A stretch of 64,000 nucleotides of DNA from JAJEFO01 sp965209045 (lineage in GTDB: Bacteria; Pseudomonadota; Alphaproteobacteria; Rhodobacterales; Rhodobacteraceae): the NCBI GenBank assembly GCA_965209045.1, contig CBDBPW010000001.1, forward strand, positions 62,001 to 126,000, read 5' to 3'. Positions 35,453 through 43,549 of this stretch are shown one piece after another. Each line of letters opens with the position of its first letter. Positions within the stretch are counted from its first letter, which is position 1. The notes under the pieces were generated by a model. It worked only from the letters and a program-made list of their open reading frames with translations, ran no database searches and was not told where the DNA came from. Position numbers and translations under genes: made by a program.

Positions 35453-36556
35453 CTACCCGGAGGCCGCTTCGCCGTATTCCCCCCTTGCGAGTTCCTCGGC
35501 CTCGATCGATTCGAAGAGTGCCTTGAAGTTTCCTTCCCCGAACCCCTCGTCACCTTTCCTCTGGATGAACTCGAAGAAGATCGGACCGATCACGGTCTTC
35601 GAGAATATCTGGAGCAGGATCCTTGTCTCCCCTCCGTCCACGACCCCCTCTCCGTCGATCAGGATGCCATGCCTCTTCATCCTTTCGATCGGCTCGTCAT
35701 GGCCGGCGACACGTTCCCTCGACAGTTCGTAGTATGCGGCCGGTGGCGGCGGCATGAACCGAAGGCCGTTCTCGTGGATCGCGTCGGTTGCGTCATAGAT
35801 GTCGCGAGCCCCGACGGCGATGTGCTGGATGCCCTCCCCGTTGTACTTCTTCAGGTAGGTCACGATCTGGCCCGTCTCGCCGCGGTCCTCGTTGATCGGA
35901 ATGCGTATCCTTCCGCAAGGCGACGTGAGGGCGCGGCTGTAGAGACCCGTGTACTTTCCCTGGATGTCGAAGAACCGGATTTCCTTGAAGTTGAACAGGT
36001 CGCCGTAGAACCGGAACCACACGTCCATGTTGCCCTTGAAGACGTTGTGGGTCAGGTGATCGATGTACCAGAACCCCACGCCCTCCGGCTTGCTGGCCGC
36101 AAGCCAGTCGAACTCCTCGTTGTAGGGCGAGGTGTCGTGGTAGCGATCGACGAAGTAGATGAGGCTGCCGCCAATTCCGACGATCGCGGGCACGTCCATG
36201 GTCTTTCCGGGTCCGGCATACTCCTCGGCTCCGAGCGCCACTGCACGCGCCAAGGCGTGTTTCGCGTCCACGACGCGCCATGCCATCGAGGGCGCGGCGG
36301 GCCCATGCTTGCCGATGAACCCGCTCGCGTGGCTGTACGGCTCGGCATTGATGACGTAGGTGATGTCGCCCTGCTGCCAAAGCTCGACGGCCTTGGTCTT
36401 GTGCGTCGCGACGTGCGCGTATCCCATCCTGGCGAACAGGTCCCGTAGCTCCTGCGGCTCGGGATGAGCGAACTCAACGAACTCGAACCCGTCGGTTCCG
36501 GCCGGATTCTCCGGCGTGATCCTGGACTTGGGGGTGTCATGCGGAAAAGGGCCCAA
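35453..36556 (-). CDS. hppD: 4-hydroxyphenylpyruvate dioxygenase
   Basis: This 367-residue non-haem Fe(II) enzyme converts 4-hydroxyphenylpyruvate to homogentisate in tyrosine degradation. The start is TTG 36556 (MGPFPHDTPKSRITPENPAG, the usual family N-terminus), supported by AAGGAG 9 nt upstream. Iron ligands are the His of IDHLTHNVF, the His of IQHIAVGARDI and the Glu of FFEFIQRKG. Two VOC-type barrels are recognisable. It is divergent from an Lrp/AsnC regulator, with palindromic DNA between them. No homogentisate dioxygenase is in view. Confidence 0.96.
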   Translation of the reverse strand: MGPFPHDTPKSRITPENPAGTDGFEFVEFAHPEPQELRDLFARMGYAHVATHKTKAVELWQQGDITYVINAEPYSHASGFIGKHGPAAPSMAWRVVDAKHALARAVALGAEEYAGPGKTMDVPAIVGIGGSLIYFVDRYHDTSPYNEEFDWLAASKPEGVGFWYIDHLTHNVFKGNMDVWFRFYGDLFNFKEIRFFDIQGKYTGLYSRALTSPCGRIRIPINEDRGETGQIVTYLKKYNGEGIQHIAVGARDIYDATDAIHENGLRFMPPPPAAYYELSRERVAGHDEPIERMKRHGILIDGEGVVDGGETRILLQIFSKTVIGPIFFEFIQRKGDEGFGEGNFKALFESIEAEELARGEYGEAASG

Positions 36557-36646
36557 TTGCGCATCTCCTTCTGCAGCGTGGGACAACCATAGCGCCATTG
36601 CGGTGCGGGATTCGCGCGTCTTTCGGGCACTTTTCCAAATTTTTTG

Positions 36647-36677
36647 CATGAATATTGCATATCATTCATGATTCATG
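36647..36677. promoter_or_regulatory. palindromic operator between hppD and the Lrp/AsnC gene
   Basis: CATGAAT (36647-36653) and ATTCATG (36664-36670) form an inverted repeat with a 10-bp AT-rich spacer. A third ATTCATG half-site follows at 36671-36677, at the very start of the regulator gene. The patch is much richer in A+T than its surroundings. It is well placed for autoregulation and for control of hppD by the adjacent regulator. Confidence 0.6.
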
Positions 36678-37151
36678 CATGATTTCCGCATGACAGCGTT
36701 GGACGATACGGATCTTCGGCTACTGGCCGCACTCCAAGGCAATGCACACCTGACCGCCGAGAAACTCGGCGAAATCCTGCATCTGTCCCCGAGCCAGGTC
36801 GGACGCCGCCGTCAGCGCCTTGAAGCCGAAGGACATATCGAAGGCTATCGCGCCCGGATCTCCGCAGCCCGGCTAGGACTCTCTGTGCAGGCATTCGTGG
36901 CCGTCCAGATGGCGACCCATTCACCCGCCCTGATCAGGACATTCGTTCGAACCATCGAAACCCGGCGTGAAGTCACCAGCGCCTGGACCATGACGGGCGA
37001 GGCGGACTATCTCCTCAGGGTCTACTGTGCCGACTTGCCGACGTTCAACCGGTTGATCCACGAAGTCCTGCTGCCCCATCCTGCGGTGGCCCGCGTGCAA
37101 AGCCAGATCGTCATGGAGCAGATCAAGGCGGACGGTCCGTTGCCGGTCTGA
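36675..37151 (+). CDS. Lrp/AsnC-family transcriptional regulator
   Basis: The protein has 158 residues from ATG 36675, or 153 from ATG 36690 (MTALDDTDLRLLAALQ), which fits the family N-terminus better. It contains an AsnC-type winged HTH (LTAEKLGEILHLSPSQVGRRRQRLEAEGHI) and a C-terminal RAM effector domain (WTMTGEADYLLRVYCADLPTFNRLI). Divergence from hppD suggests it senses an aromatic amino acid or its keto acid; this is inferred from context. Confidence 0.9.
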   Translation: MHDFRMTALDDTDLRLLAALQGNAHLTAEKLGEILHLSPSQVGRRRQRLEAEGHIEGYRARISAARLGLSVQAFVAVQMATHSPALIRTFVRTIETRREVTSAWTMTGEADYLLRVYCADLPTFNRLIHEVLLPHPAVARVQSQIVMEQIKADGPLPV

Positions 37152-37208
37152 ACCTTCCGGCGGACCGGCCTGGTTCGCTTGCCTGCCCTCTGCGACCTCA
37201 GGCGCTCG

Positions 37209-37883
37209 CTAGGCTTGTCCCGGCCTTGAGACCTGTCGCCTGCCGTCGGCTTCAGCGCGTCCGCCGGTTCGATTGAAGTAGGCTGCGATTGCGTGGTCGA
37301 GTTCCTTGTTGAGGTCGTCACCCCGCCGGCTTGCCCAGATCAGGGCCTGGAGCCGAAGGTCGCGGTTGGAAAAGTCAATCGCCCCGGTCCTGAGCAGGTA
37401 GATCGCAATGTCGGCATGCTTGTTCTTGATCGCCTCGATGAGGGCGTTGTTTCTCCCGGTCTTGTCGGAGACGTTCACGTCCGCGCCATGGCTGACGAGG
37501 CATCGAGCAATGTGGGCATGGCCCTTGACGGCAGACTCGATCAGCGCCGTGCGTCCGTAGTACTCGGCCTGAAGATCGACCAGTGTCCCGGGATGGCGCA
37601 GCAGGCACTCCACGATGTCGAGGCTTCCGCCTCCGGCGGCAAGCATCAGCGGCGTGCTCCCCCACCTGTTCCTGGAATTGACGTCGATGTCAGGATGTTC
37701 AAGAAGCAGCCTGGCCAGGTCGCGGTTCTGGCCATGAACGGCAATGTGAAGCGCCGTCCAGCCGTCGCCGTCCGCGGCATTGACGTCCGAGGTCCCAAGC
37801 GCTGACCTGGCCGCTTCGATGTCGCCGGCAATGGCTGCCTGGATCAGGTCTGCATCATCGCCTGACTGCTGGCGTTCAACCAT
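37209..37883 (-). CDS. ankyrin-repeat protein
   Basis: This 224-residue protein is built mostly of ankyrin repeats (about five, residues 10-180), with signatures DGWTALHIAVHGQNRDLARLLLE, WGSTPLMLAAGGGSLDIVECLL, GRTALIESAVKGHAHIARCLVSHGADVN and NNALIEAIKNKHADIAIYLLR. There is no signal peptide, so it is presumably cytosolic and binds proteins. SD GAAGGG is present. The partner cannot be guessed. Confidence 0.9.
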   Translation of the reverse strand: MVERQQSGDDADLIQAAIAGDIEAARSALGTSDVNAADGDGWTALHIAVHGQNRDLARLLLEHPDIDVNSRNRWGSTPLMLAAGGGSLDIVECLLRHPGTLVDLQAEYYGRTALIESAVKGHAHIARCLVSHGADVNVSDKTGRNNALIEAIKNKHADIAIYLLRTGAIDFSNRDLRLQALIWASRRGDDLNKELDHAIAAYFNRTGGRAEADGRRQVSRPGQA

Positions 37884-38083
37884 GAGCTTGATGTCCCTTC
37901 CTTCGCGAGTGTCCCGAATTCGCTGGCATCCCTAGCGTCCCTTGCCGCCGAGCGACGAACGCCGTCCGCGGCGTGCCGGTCCAACGTGAGCGGCGTCCCG
38001 CGGCCACCGAACCCTCGCCGAAACGCATGCCTCGCGGCCTGCACCTGCCGTTCGCGACCGGCATCGCCTCCGCTTCAGGCGTA

Positions 38084-38704
38084 TCATTTCCGGTCCAAGC
38101 CGCCAATGTCGTCAATGTGGCGCAGGACCTCGTCCACGCCGCTGCCGAATCTGAGCTGGCAGAACACGTAGGGCCTGCCGGCACGCATCCGGTCCGCGTC
38201 GCGCTTCATGAGATCAAGATTGGCATCCACATGGGGAGCCAGGTCCGTCTTGTTGATGACCAGTATGTCTGAACGGGTGATCGCCGGCCCTCCCTTGCGC
38301 GGGATGTCCTCGCCCGCCGCGACGTCGATGACATAGATCGTCAGGTCGGCAAGTTCGGGCGAAAACGTGGCCGACAGGTTGTCCCCGCCTGACTCGATCA
38401 GGACCAGGTCAAGATCGGGATGCGCCTCGCGAAGCTCGGCGATCGCGGCAAGGTTGATAGATGCATCCTCGCGAATCGCGGTGTGCGGGCAGCCGCCGGT
38501 TTCAACGCCCCTGATCCGGTCGGACGGCAGCGCCTGGAGACGCAGAAGGGCGTCGGCATCCTCTTGGGTGTAGATGTCGTTCGTCACCACGGCCATTGAC
38601 AGGTCGTCGCGAAACGCTTGGCAAAGCGCGGCGGTCAGCGTCGTCTTCCCGGCCCCGACCGGACCGCCGATACCGATGCGAAGAGGGCCGTTCGGACTGT
38701 TCAT
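38084..38704 (-). CDS. ureG: urease accessory GTPase
   Basis: This 206-residue SIMIBI GTPase has the P-loop GIGGPVGAGKTTL, the Ni-binding ETGGCPHTAIREDASIN (CPH motif), the switch VLIESGGDNL and the guanine-specificity motif NKTDL. GTP hydrolysis in the UreDFG complex drives nickel delivery and lysine carbamylation in UreC. Its start overlaps the ureF stop by 4 bp (ATGA). It is the last gene of the urease operon. Confidence 0.97.
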   Translation of the reverse strand: MNSPNGPLRIGIGGPVGAGKTTLTAALCQAFRDDLSMAVVTNDIYTQEDADALLRLQALPSDRIRGVETGGCPHTAIREDASINLAAIAELREAHPDLDLVLIESGGDNLSATFSPELADLTIYVIDVAAGEDIPRKGGPAITRSDILVINKTDLAPHVDANLDLMKRDADRMRAGRPYVFCQLRFGSGVDEVLRHIDDIGGLDRK

Positions 38705-39351
38705 GTGCGGAATATCCTCGAGTTCAGGGATTCGTGCCGCATCGAGGCGACGTCGGTCAGGAAAGCCGAAGACGCAAGTTTCGACAGGTCGCCGTCGCGC
38801 GTGTCCTCCGAGACTTTCGGGCAGAGCAGGGTCAGCCGCCGAAGGATGGCCTGCCCCTGCTGCTGGCCGACGGCAAGCAGTCTCTGGCCGGCCGCGACAA
38901 GGTTGGACAGAAAGGCGTGGAGGTAGAGCTGCTGGGTCAACGCAAGGGGCAGGGCCTCCTGTGCGGCCGCCGCACCGAGCGCTACGGGAAAGGTCAGGTC
39001 TTCCGCAGCAACATCCCAGGCGGCCAGGGCCCTGCCAAGGGCCTTGCCCTGCGCAACCGTTTCCAGCCGCCGCTCGCCAGAGGCCGCAAAGGCGCGTGCC
39101 GTGCGGTCGATTTCCGCGAGACGTCGAGGCGTTCCGGCGTTGAAGGCGGCGGCCAGAAGGAGGGAATCCGCCCGGCCGGCACCAAGCAGCAAGACGTCCT
39201 CGAGCCACGCTTCCAGGCCGGGCCCGTCCTTCACCCACCCCAAGCCCACTGCACCTTCCAGGCCGTGGCTATAGGCGAATGATCCGACCGGAAACGCCGG
39301 AGAGAGCCACTGTGCCAGGGTCAGGACTTGCGTGTCAGTGGGCATGGGCAT
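38701..39351 (-). CDS. ureF: urease accessory protein
   Basis: This 216-residue all-alpha protein has the signature LAQWLSPAFPVGSFAYSHGLE near the N-terminus and QALPLALTQ-type helices. UreF bridges UreD and UreG in the nickel-insertion complex. It overlaps ureE by 17 bp and ureG by 4 bp, showing tight translational coupling. Confidence 0.95.
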   Translation of the reverse strand: MPMPTDTQVLTLAQWLSPAFPVGSFAYSHGLEGAVGLGWVKDGPGLEAWLEDVLLLGAGRADSLLLAAAFNAGTPRRLAEIDRTARAFAASGERRLETVAQGKALGRALAAWDVAAEDLTFPVALGAAAAQEALPLALTQQLYLHAFLSNLVAAGQRLLAVGQQQGQAILRRLTLLCPKVSEDTRDGDLSKLASSAFLTDVASMRHESLNSRIFRT

Positions 39352-39772
39352 GGGTGCGGCCGTGGCCGTAGGCGCCGCCTTCCGGCGAAAACGGTTCGGT
39401 GACCGCCGTGACCGACGCGCCGAGTCGTTCCAGCATGTCGCGCATCACGTGGTCCCGCTGGATCAGGAGCCGGTCGGTCGCGACCTGGCAGGGCATGTGC
39501 CGGTTGCCGATGTGCCAGGCAAGCCGGACCAGGTCGCCTTTCACTTGGAAGAGCTCTTCCTCGGCGGGCACGACCCCGACGACCCGGCCGTCTTCCAGAA
39601 CGAACGCTTCGTGCCGATCCACCGACGTCGTCCGGGACAGATCCACAAGAAATCGCATTCCGCTTGTCGCGGTCAGGACCTTGCGGCGCAGAAACCGCGC
39701 CTCATGGTCCAGAACCACGCTGTCGTCTGCATCGTGCGCGTGCTTCACCTTTCGGCTGACAGGAAGGGTCAT
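39335..39772 (-). CDS. ureE: urease nickel chaperone
   Basis: This 145-residue protein has an N-terminal peptide-binding domain and a C-terminal metal domain with WHIGNRHMPCQV, the conserved interfacial His. It ends in a short His-rich tail (HGRTHAHAH) that can hold extra nickel. It starts 10 bp after the ureC stop. Confidence 0.95.
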   Translation of the reverse strand: MTLPVSRKVKHAHDADDSVVLDHEARFLRRKVLTATSGMRFLVDLSRTTSVDRHEAFVLEDGRVVGVVPAEEELFQVKGDLVRLAWHIGNRHMPCQVATDRLLIQRDHVMRDMLERLGASVTAVTEPFSPEGGAYGHGRTHAHAH

Positions 39773-39782
39773 CGTGGCCTCC

Positions 39783-41492
39783 TCAGAACATGAAGTATCG
39801 CTGCGCCATTGGCAGGACCTCGGCAGGCTGGCAGGCCAGCAGTTCGCCGTTGGCACGCACCTCGTAGGTCTCCGGATCCACCTCCATCTCCGGCGTGGCG
39901 TCGTTGAGGACCAGGTCCTTCTTGCCGATCATGCGCGTGTTGGCGACGGCCAGCGTGTCCTTGGCCAGACCCAGGGTGGCCCCGATGCCGGCATCCTGCG
40001 CCGCGGCGCTGACAAAGGTCACGGAGGAACATTCGACGCTTCTGCCGTAAGCGCCGAACATGGGGCGCGAATAGACCGGCTGCGGCGTCGGGATCGAGGC
40101 GTTGGGATCGCCCATCTGCGCCATGGCAATGGTTCCGCCGATGAGCGCCATCTCCGGCTTCACGCCAAAGAAGGCGGGATGCCAAAGGACGAGGTCGGCG
40201 CGCTTTCCTTCCTCGATCGACCCGATTTCATGCGCGATCCCGTGCGCGATGGCCGGATTGATCGTGTATTTCGCGATGTATCGGCGTACCCGGAAGTTGT
40301 CGTTGTCGCCGGTTTCTTCCGGCAGGCGCCCTCGCTGCCTCTTCATCTTGTCTGCGGTCTGCCACGTACGGATCAGGACTTCTCCCACGCGCCCCATGGC
40401 CTGGCTGTCGGAAGCGACAATCGAAAACGCGCCCATGTCGTGAAGGATGTCCTCGGCCGCGATGGTCTCGCGCCGGATGCGGCTTTCCGCGAAGGCCACG
40501 TCTTCCGGAATGGACTGGTCGAGGTGATGGCAGACCATGAGCATGTCGAGATGCTCCTCCACCGTGTTGACCGTGAAGGGCCGGGTCGGGTTCGTGGAGG
40601 ACGGCAGGACATGATCCTCGCCGCAGATCCTGATGATGTCCGGCGCGTGCCCGCCGCCCGCACCTTCGGTGTGGAAGGCATGGATCGTGCGGCCCTTGAT
40701 GGCCTTGACGGTGTTCTCGACGAAACCGCTCTCGTTCAACGTGTCGGTATGGATCATCACCTGAACGTCCATCGCGTCGGCAACGGACAGGCAGCAATCG
40801 ATGGCGCCGGGCGTCGTGCCCCAGTCTTCGTGCAGTTTCAGGGCGCAGGCCCCTCCCTTGACCTGCTCTTCAAGGGCTGCAGGGAGCGATGCGTTGCCCT
40901 TGCCCGCAAAGGCGAGGTTCATCGGGAAGGCGTCCGCCGCCTGCAGCATCCGCCCGATATGCCAGGCCCCGGGCGTGCAGGTTGTCGCAAGCGTGCCGTG
41001 GGCCGGCCCGGTGCCGCCGCCGAGCATGGTGGTCAGGCCGGAATGCAGTGCATCCTCGATCTGCTGCGGGCAGATGAAATGGATGTGGCTGTCAAAGCCG
41101 CCGGCCGTCAGGATCTTGCCTTCGCCGGCAATCGCCTCGGTGCCAGGGCCGATGACGATGTCGACACCGGGCTGCGTATCGGGATTTCCCGCCTTGCCGA
41201 TCCCGTCGATCCGGCCGCCCCTCAAGCCGACATCGGCCTTGTAGATGCCTGCATGATCGACGATCAGCGCATTGGTGATGACGGTATCCACCGCACCTTC
41301 GGCACGCGTGGCCTGTGACTGGCCCATCCCGTCGCGGATGACCTTGCCGCCGCCGAACTTGACCTCTTCGCCATGGACGGTGTGGTCGCGCTCGACCTCG
41401 ATGACGAGGTCGGTGTCGGCAAGCCGGACCCTGTCCCCGGTCGTGGGACCGAACATGGCTGCATAGTCAGCGCGCGAGATGGTCGCAGGCAT
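39783..41492 (-). CDS. ureC: urease alpha subunit
   Basis: This 569-residue catalytic subunit hydrolyses urea to ammonia and carbamate. The N-terminus is MPATISRADYAAMFGPTTGDRVRLADTDL. Nickel ligands and active-site segments include GGFDSHIHFICPQQ, the lysine to be carbamylated in CALKLHEDWGTTP, HAFHTEGAGGGHAPDI and MVCHHLD (flap). Length equals the family norm. It lies 66 bp after ureB and 10 bp before ureE. Confidence 0.99.
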   Translation of the reverse strand: MPATISRADYAAMFGPTTGDRVRLADTDLVIEVERDHTVHGEEVKFGGGKVIRDGMGQSQATRAEGAVDTVITNALIVDHAGIYKADVGLRGGRIDGIGKAGNPDTQPGVDIVIGPGTEAIAGEGKILTAGGFDSHIHFICPQQIEDALHSGLTTMLGGGTGPAHGTLATTCTPGAWHIGRMLQAADAFPMNLAFAGKGNASLPAALEEQVKGGACALKLHEDWGTTPGAIDCCLSVADAMDVQVMIHTDTLNESGFVENTVKAIKGRTIHAFHTEGAGGGHAPDIIRICGEDHVLPSSTNPTRPFTVNTVEEHLDMLMVCHHLDQSIPEDVAFAESRIRRETIAAEDILHDMGAFSIVASDSQAMGRVGEVLIRTWQTADKMKRQRGRLPEETGDNDNFRVRRYIAKYTINPAIAHGIAHEIGSIEEGKRADLVLWHPAFFGVKPEMALIGGTIAMAQMGDPNASIPTPQPVYSRPMFGAYGRSVECSSVTFVSAAAQDAGIGATLGLAKDTLAVANTRMIGKKDLVLNDATPEMEVDPETYEVRANGELLACQPAEVLPMAQRYFMF

Positions 41493-41558
41493 GATGCCTT
41501 CCCTTCCTGTGCGCTCCTGAGCGCGCGGGCGTGACCCGGGACAGCGGCAAGACCGGCA

Positions 41559-41864
41559 TCACAGGGATCCCATGACCTGCTGGTTGAACCCGAACACGTT
41601 CCGCGCGCCGCCAATGGGAATGAGCTGCACTTCCCGGCGCTGACCTGGTTCAAAGCGCACGGCCGTCCCGGCGGCGATGTCGAGCCGCATGCCCCGGGCC
41701 GCGTCACGGTCGAACTCCAGCGCGCTGTTCGCCTCGCCGAAATGGTAGTGCGAACCCACCTGCACCGGCCTGTCGCCGGTATTGGCGACCATCAGGGTGA
41801 TTGCTTCGCGGTCCGCGTTCAGCGTGACTTCATCCGGACCGGCAAACACTTCGCCGGGAATCAT
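41559..41864 (-). CDS. ureB: urease beta subunit
   Basis: This 101-residue structural subunit (MIPGEVFAGPDEVTLNADRE) contains the conserved HYHFGEANSALEFDRDAARGMRLD and IGGARNVFGFN. The start overlaps the preceding 56-aa ORF by 4 bp (ATGA). Confidence 0.98.
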   Translation of the reverse strand: MIPGEVFAGPDEVTLNADREAITLMVANTGDRPVQVGSHYHFGEANSALEFDRDAARGMRLDIAAGTAVRFEPGQRREVQLIPIGGARNVFGFNQQVMGSL

Positions 41865-42031
41865 GCGCGCACCTGCACGCGGTTCAGGCGCGCCCGAACT
41901 GCCGGTGCGAGGAAGCGGAAACCGACAGGCACGCTCCAGTCGTCATGGGCGCGGCGCAATGCCGTCTCTCGGGCCAAGGCGGGCAGTGCGAACGGCGGCA
42001 GTGGAAGAACTTGCATGGAACGCCCCTTCAT
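41861..42031 (-). CDS. 56-aa ORF between ureA and ureB
   Basis: Its ATG overlaps the ureA stop by 4 bp and its stop overlaps the ureB start by 4 bp (both ATGA), so it is embedded in a translationally coupled chain. The product, MKGRSMQVLPLPPFALPALA..., is basic and Arg/Ala-rich with no membrane helix; a second start, M6, is possible. I recognise no family. Its exact fit argues for a real protein or a required coupling ORF, perhaps a urease-specific accessory factor of this lineage. Confidence 0.72.
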   Translation of the reverse strand: MKGRSMQVLPLPPFALPALARETALRRAHDDWSVPVGFRFLAPAVRARLNRVQVRA

Positions 42032-42330
42032 CGGATCGGATAGTGAACCGTGACCAGCTTCGTGCCGTCGGGAAACGTCGCCTCCACCTGCACGTCGTGT
42101 ATCATCTCGGCCACGCCTTCCATGCATTGATCCCTGGTGACGACCTCTGCGCCGGCCTCCATCATGTCGGCGACCGAGCGGCCGTCGCGCGCGCCCTCGA
42201 CCACCGCATCGGTGATCAGGGCAATGGCCTCGGGGTGATTCAGCTTCACGCCGCGCGCCAGCCGCCTGCGGGCGACTTCCGCCGCCATGGAGATGAGGAG
42301 CTTGTCCCGTTCGCGCGGCGTCAGGTACAT
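42028..42330 (-). CDS. ureA: urease gamma subunit
   Basis: This 100-residue subunit starts MYLTPRERDKLLISMAAEVARRRLARGVKLNHPEA and contains the conserved VEATFPDGTKLVTVHYPI end. It lies 1 bp after ureD and is followed by the coupled 56-aa ORF rather than directly by ureB. Confidence 0.98.
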   Translation of the reverse strand: MYLTPRERDKLLISMAAEVARRRLARGVKLNHPEAIALITDAVVEGARDGRSVADMMEAGAEVVTRDQCMEGVAEMIHDVQVEATFPDGTKLVTVHYPIR

Positions 42331-42331
42331 G

Positions 42332-43162
42332 TCAGATGCTCCAGCATCGGGGGAGCCCGCCGTGGCTCAGGTGGTTCAGCACAGGAACCAGCCTCGAACG
42401 CAACTCGTTGCTGTCACGGGAAAGAAGGCGCATGGCCAGAACATCTTCATGGATGAGGCTGGCCCCGGCGTGGCGGGGCAGGGAACGGCGCAGCGTTGCA
42501 AGCCGAGCTTCGGCGTCGGGAGCGACATAGACCAGCGACGCCATGGCGCGCGCGCCGCCAGCGACTCCCGGACGATCAAGCTGTGCCTGAACGTCGGCTG
42601 CCAGACGGATGCGGTCCAGGTAGATCGGGATTCCCGCGCGACGGACCTCTATCCGGTCCAGGACGTGCGCCGAGGTCACGGTCTCCCCCATTTCAAGACG
42701 ACCGAAGACCAGCGGTTCCGTCAGCAGCAAGGCGGCCCCTTCCTGCAACTCGACTGTCAGCGATCGCTCCAGCGAGCAGCCGTCGAAGAGAATCGTCTCC
42801 TGCGGCAGCCAGTTCACGCGCGCGCCTTCCGCCACGTCCAGGCGCGATTCGATCCTCCCCTGCTCCCCTGGCAAGGCCCGGTAGATCCGTTCAGCCGCCT
42901 GTGTGGTGAGCGTCAGGGTCGACCCCGTCTCGGCACGGGCGGCCAGCGAAAACCGATCGCCGCCGGTGACGCCGCCCGCGCAGTTGAGGAGGACCGCCTG
43001 CATTGCACGCCCGGCGTTTCGCGGGAAGAGGCACTTGAGTGATCCTGACTGGCGCAACCTCCGCAGTGCGGTGCCGCCGTCCCTCGACTTGGCGACAAGC
43101 GCAACATCTCCCAGCGCGCGCGCCATGACCGGTGAAGCGGACTTCGGAGATATCGGCAGCAA
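42332..43162 (-). CDS. ureD: urease accessory protein
   Basis: The protein has 276 residues from ATG 43162, or 264 from ATG 43126 (MARALGDVALVAKSR), which may be the true start. The conserved LLNCAGGVTGGDRFSLAARA and LPQETILFDG segments identify UreD, the scaffold that binds apo-urease and UreFG. It is the first gene of the urease operon, divergent from urtA. Confidence 0.95.
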   Translation of the reverse strand: MLPISPKSASPVMARALGDVALVAKSRDGGTALRRLRQSGSLKCLFPRNAGRAMQAVLLNCAGGVTGGDRFSLAARAETGSTLTLTTQAAERIYRALPGEQGRIESRLDVAEGARVNWLPQETILFDGCSLERSLTVELQEGAALLLTEPLVFGRLEMGETVTSAHVLDRIEVRRAGIPIYLDRIRLAADVQAQLDRPGVAGGARAMASLVYVAPDAEARLATLRRSLPRHAGASLIHEDVLAMRLLSRDSNELRSRLVPVLNHLSHGGLPRCWSI

Positions 43163-43549
43163 CTGGGTGATGGTTCCCTCCGGGGCGCGAATTCAATGCC
43201 CCTTCTTGAGCCCCACCGCCCCGAATCGCCACGAAATAGCAAATTGACAGGATCGCCTGACCGTCACCCGCACTGATTTTGTGCAGATAACGCACTTATA
43301 GATGAATTTTTGGGCAACAAAGTCCGAAGCCTTGATTGCCTGCCGCTGTCAATTGCCATTCATGCTGCAATGCAGAGACACTGCCCCTGTCCGCTGGGGC
43401 GTCGGTCCCGACGAGCGGGTGTGTGGCGACCGGAAAGCTGGGAACTCTCATCGGCCGCCACACTGGTGCAACAAGAAGTTGCGGAGCATGGGTACGGAAT
43501 TCGGCGAATTTAGGCAAGCGCCCTCGTGCCCCTCCGCGGGGAGAAAACA
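43163..43549. promoter_or_regulatory. divergent ureD/urtA control region
   Basis: 387 bp without a gene, distinctly more A+T-rich near 43230-43330 than the neighbours. It must hold promoters for both the urease operon and the urea transporter. It contains the NtrC-like palindrome listed separately and an overlapping inverted repeat GTGC-N7-GCAC at 43281-43295. A TTGACA at 43244 has no clear -10 partner. I cannot place the start sites. Confidence 0.6.
43270..43284. promoter_or_regulatory. NtrC-like binding site
   Basis: GCAC-N7-GTGC (GCACTGATTTTGTGC) matches the core of the enteric NtrC consensus GCAC-N7-GTGC and lies between ureD and urtA. Nitrogen control of both operons is therefore likely. 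Only one clear copy is seen, whereas NtrC usually needs two, so confidence is moderate. Confidence 0.5.

Noticed and set aside
39399..41318. A 639-codon plus-strand frame opposite ureC and ureE
   Set aside because: Antisense shadow of ureC and ureE; no domain signature.
43244..43270. TTGACA as a -35 box for urtA
   Set aside because: No -10-like hexamer lies at 16-19 bp spacing.
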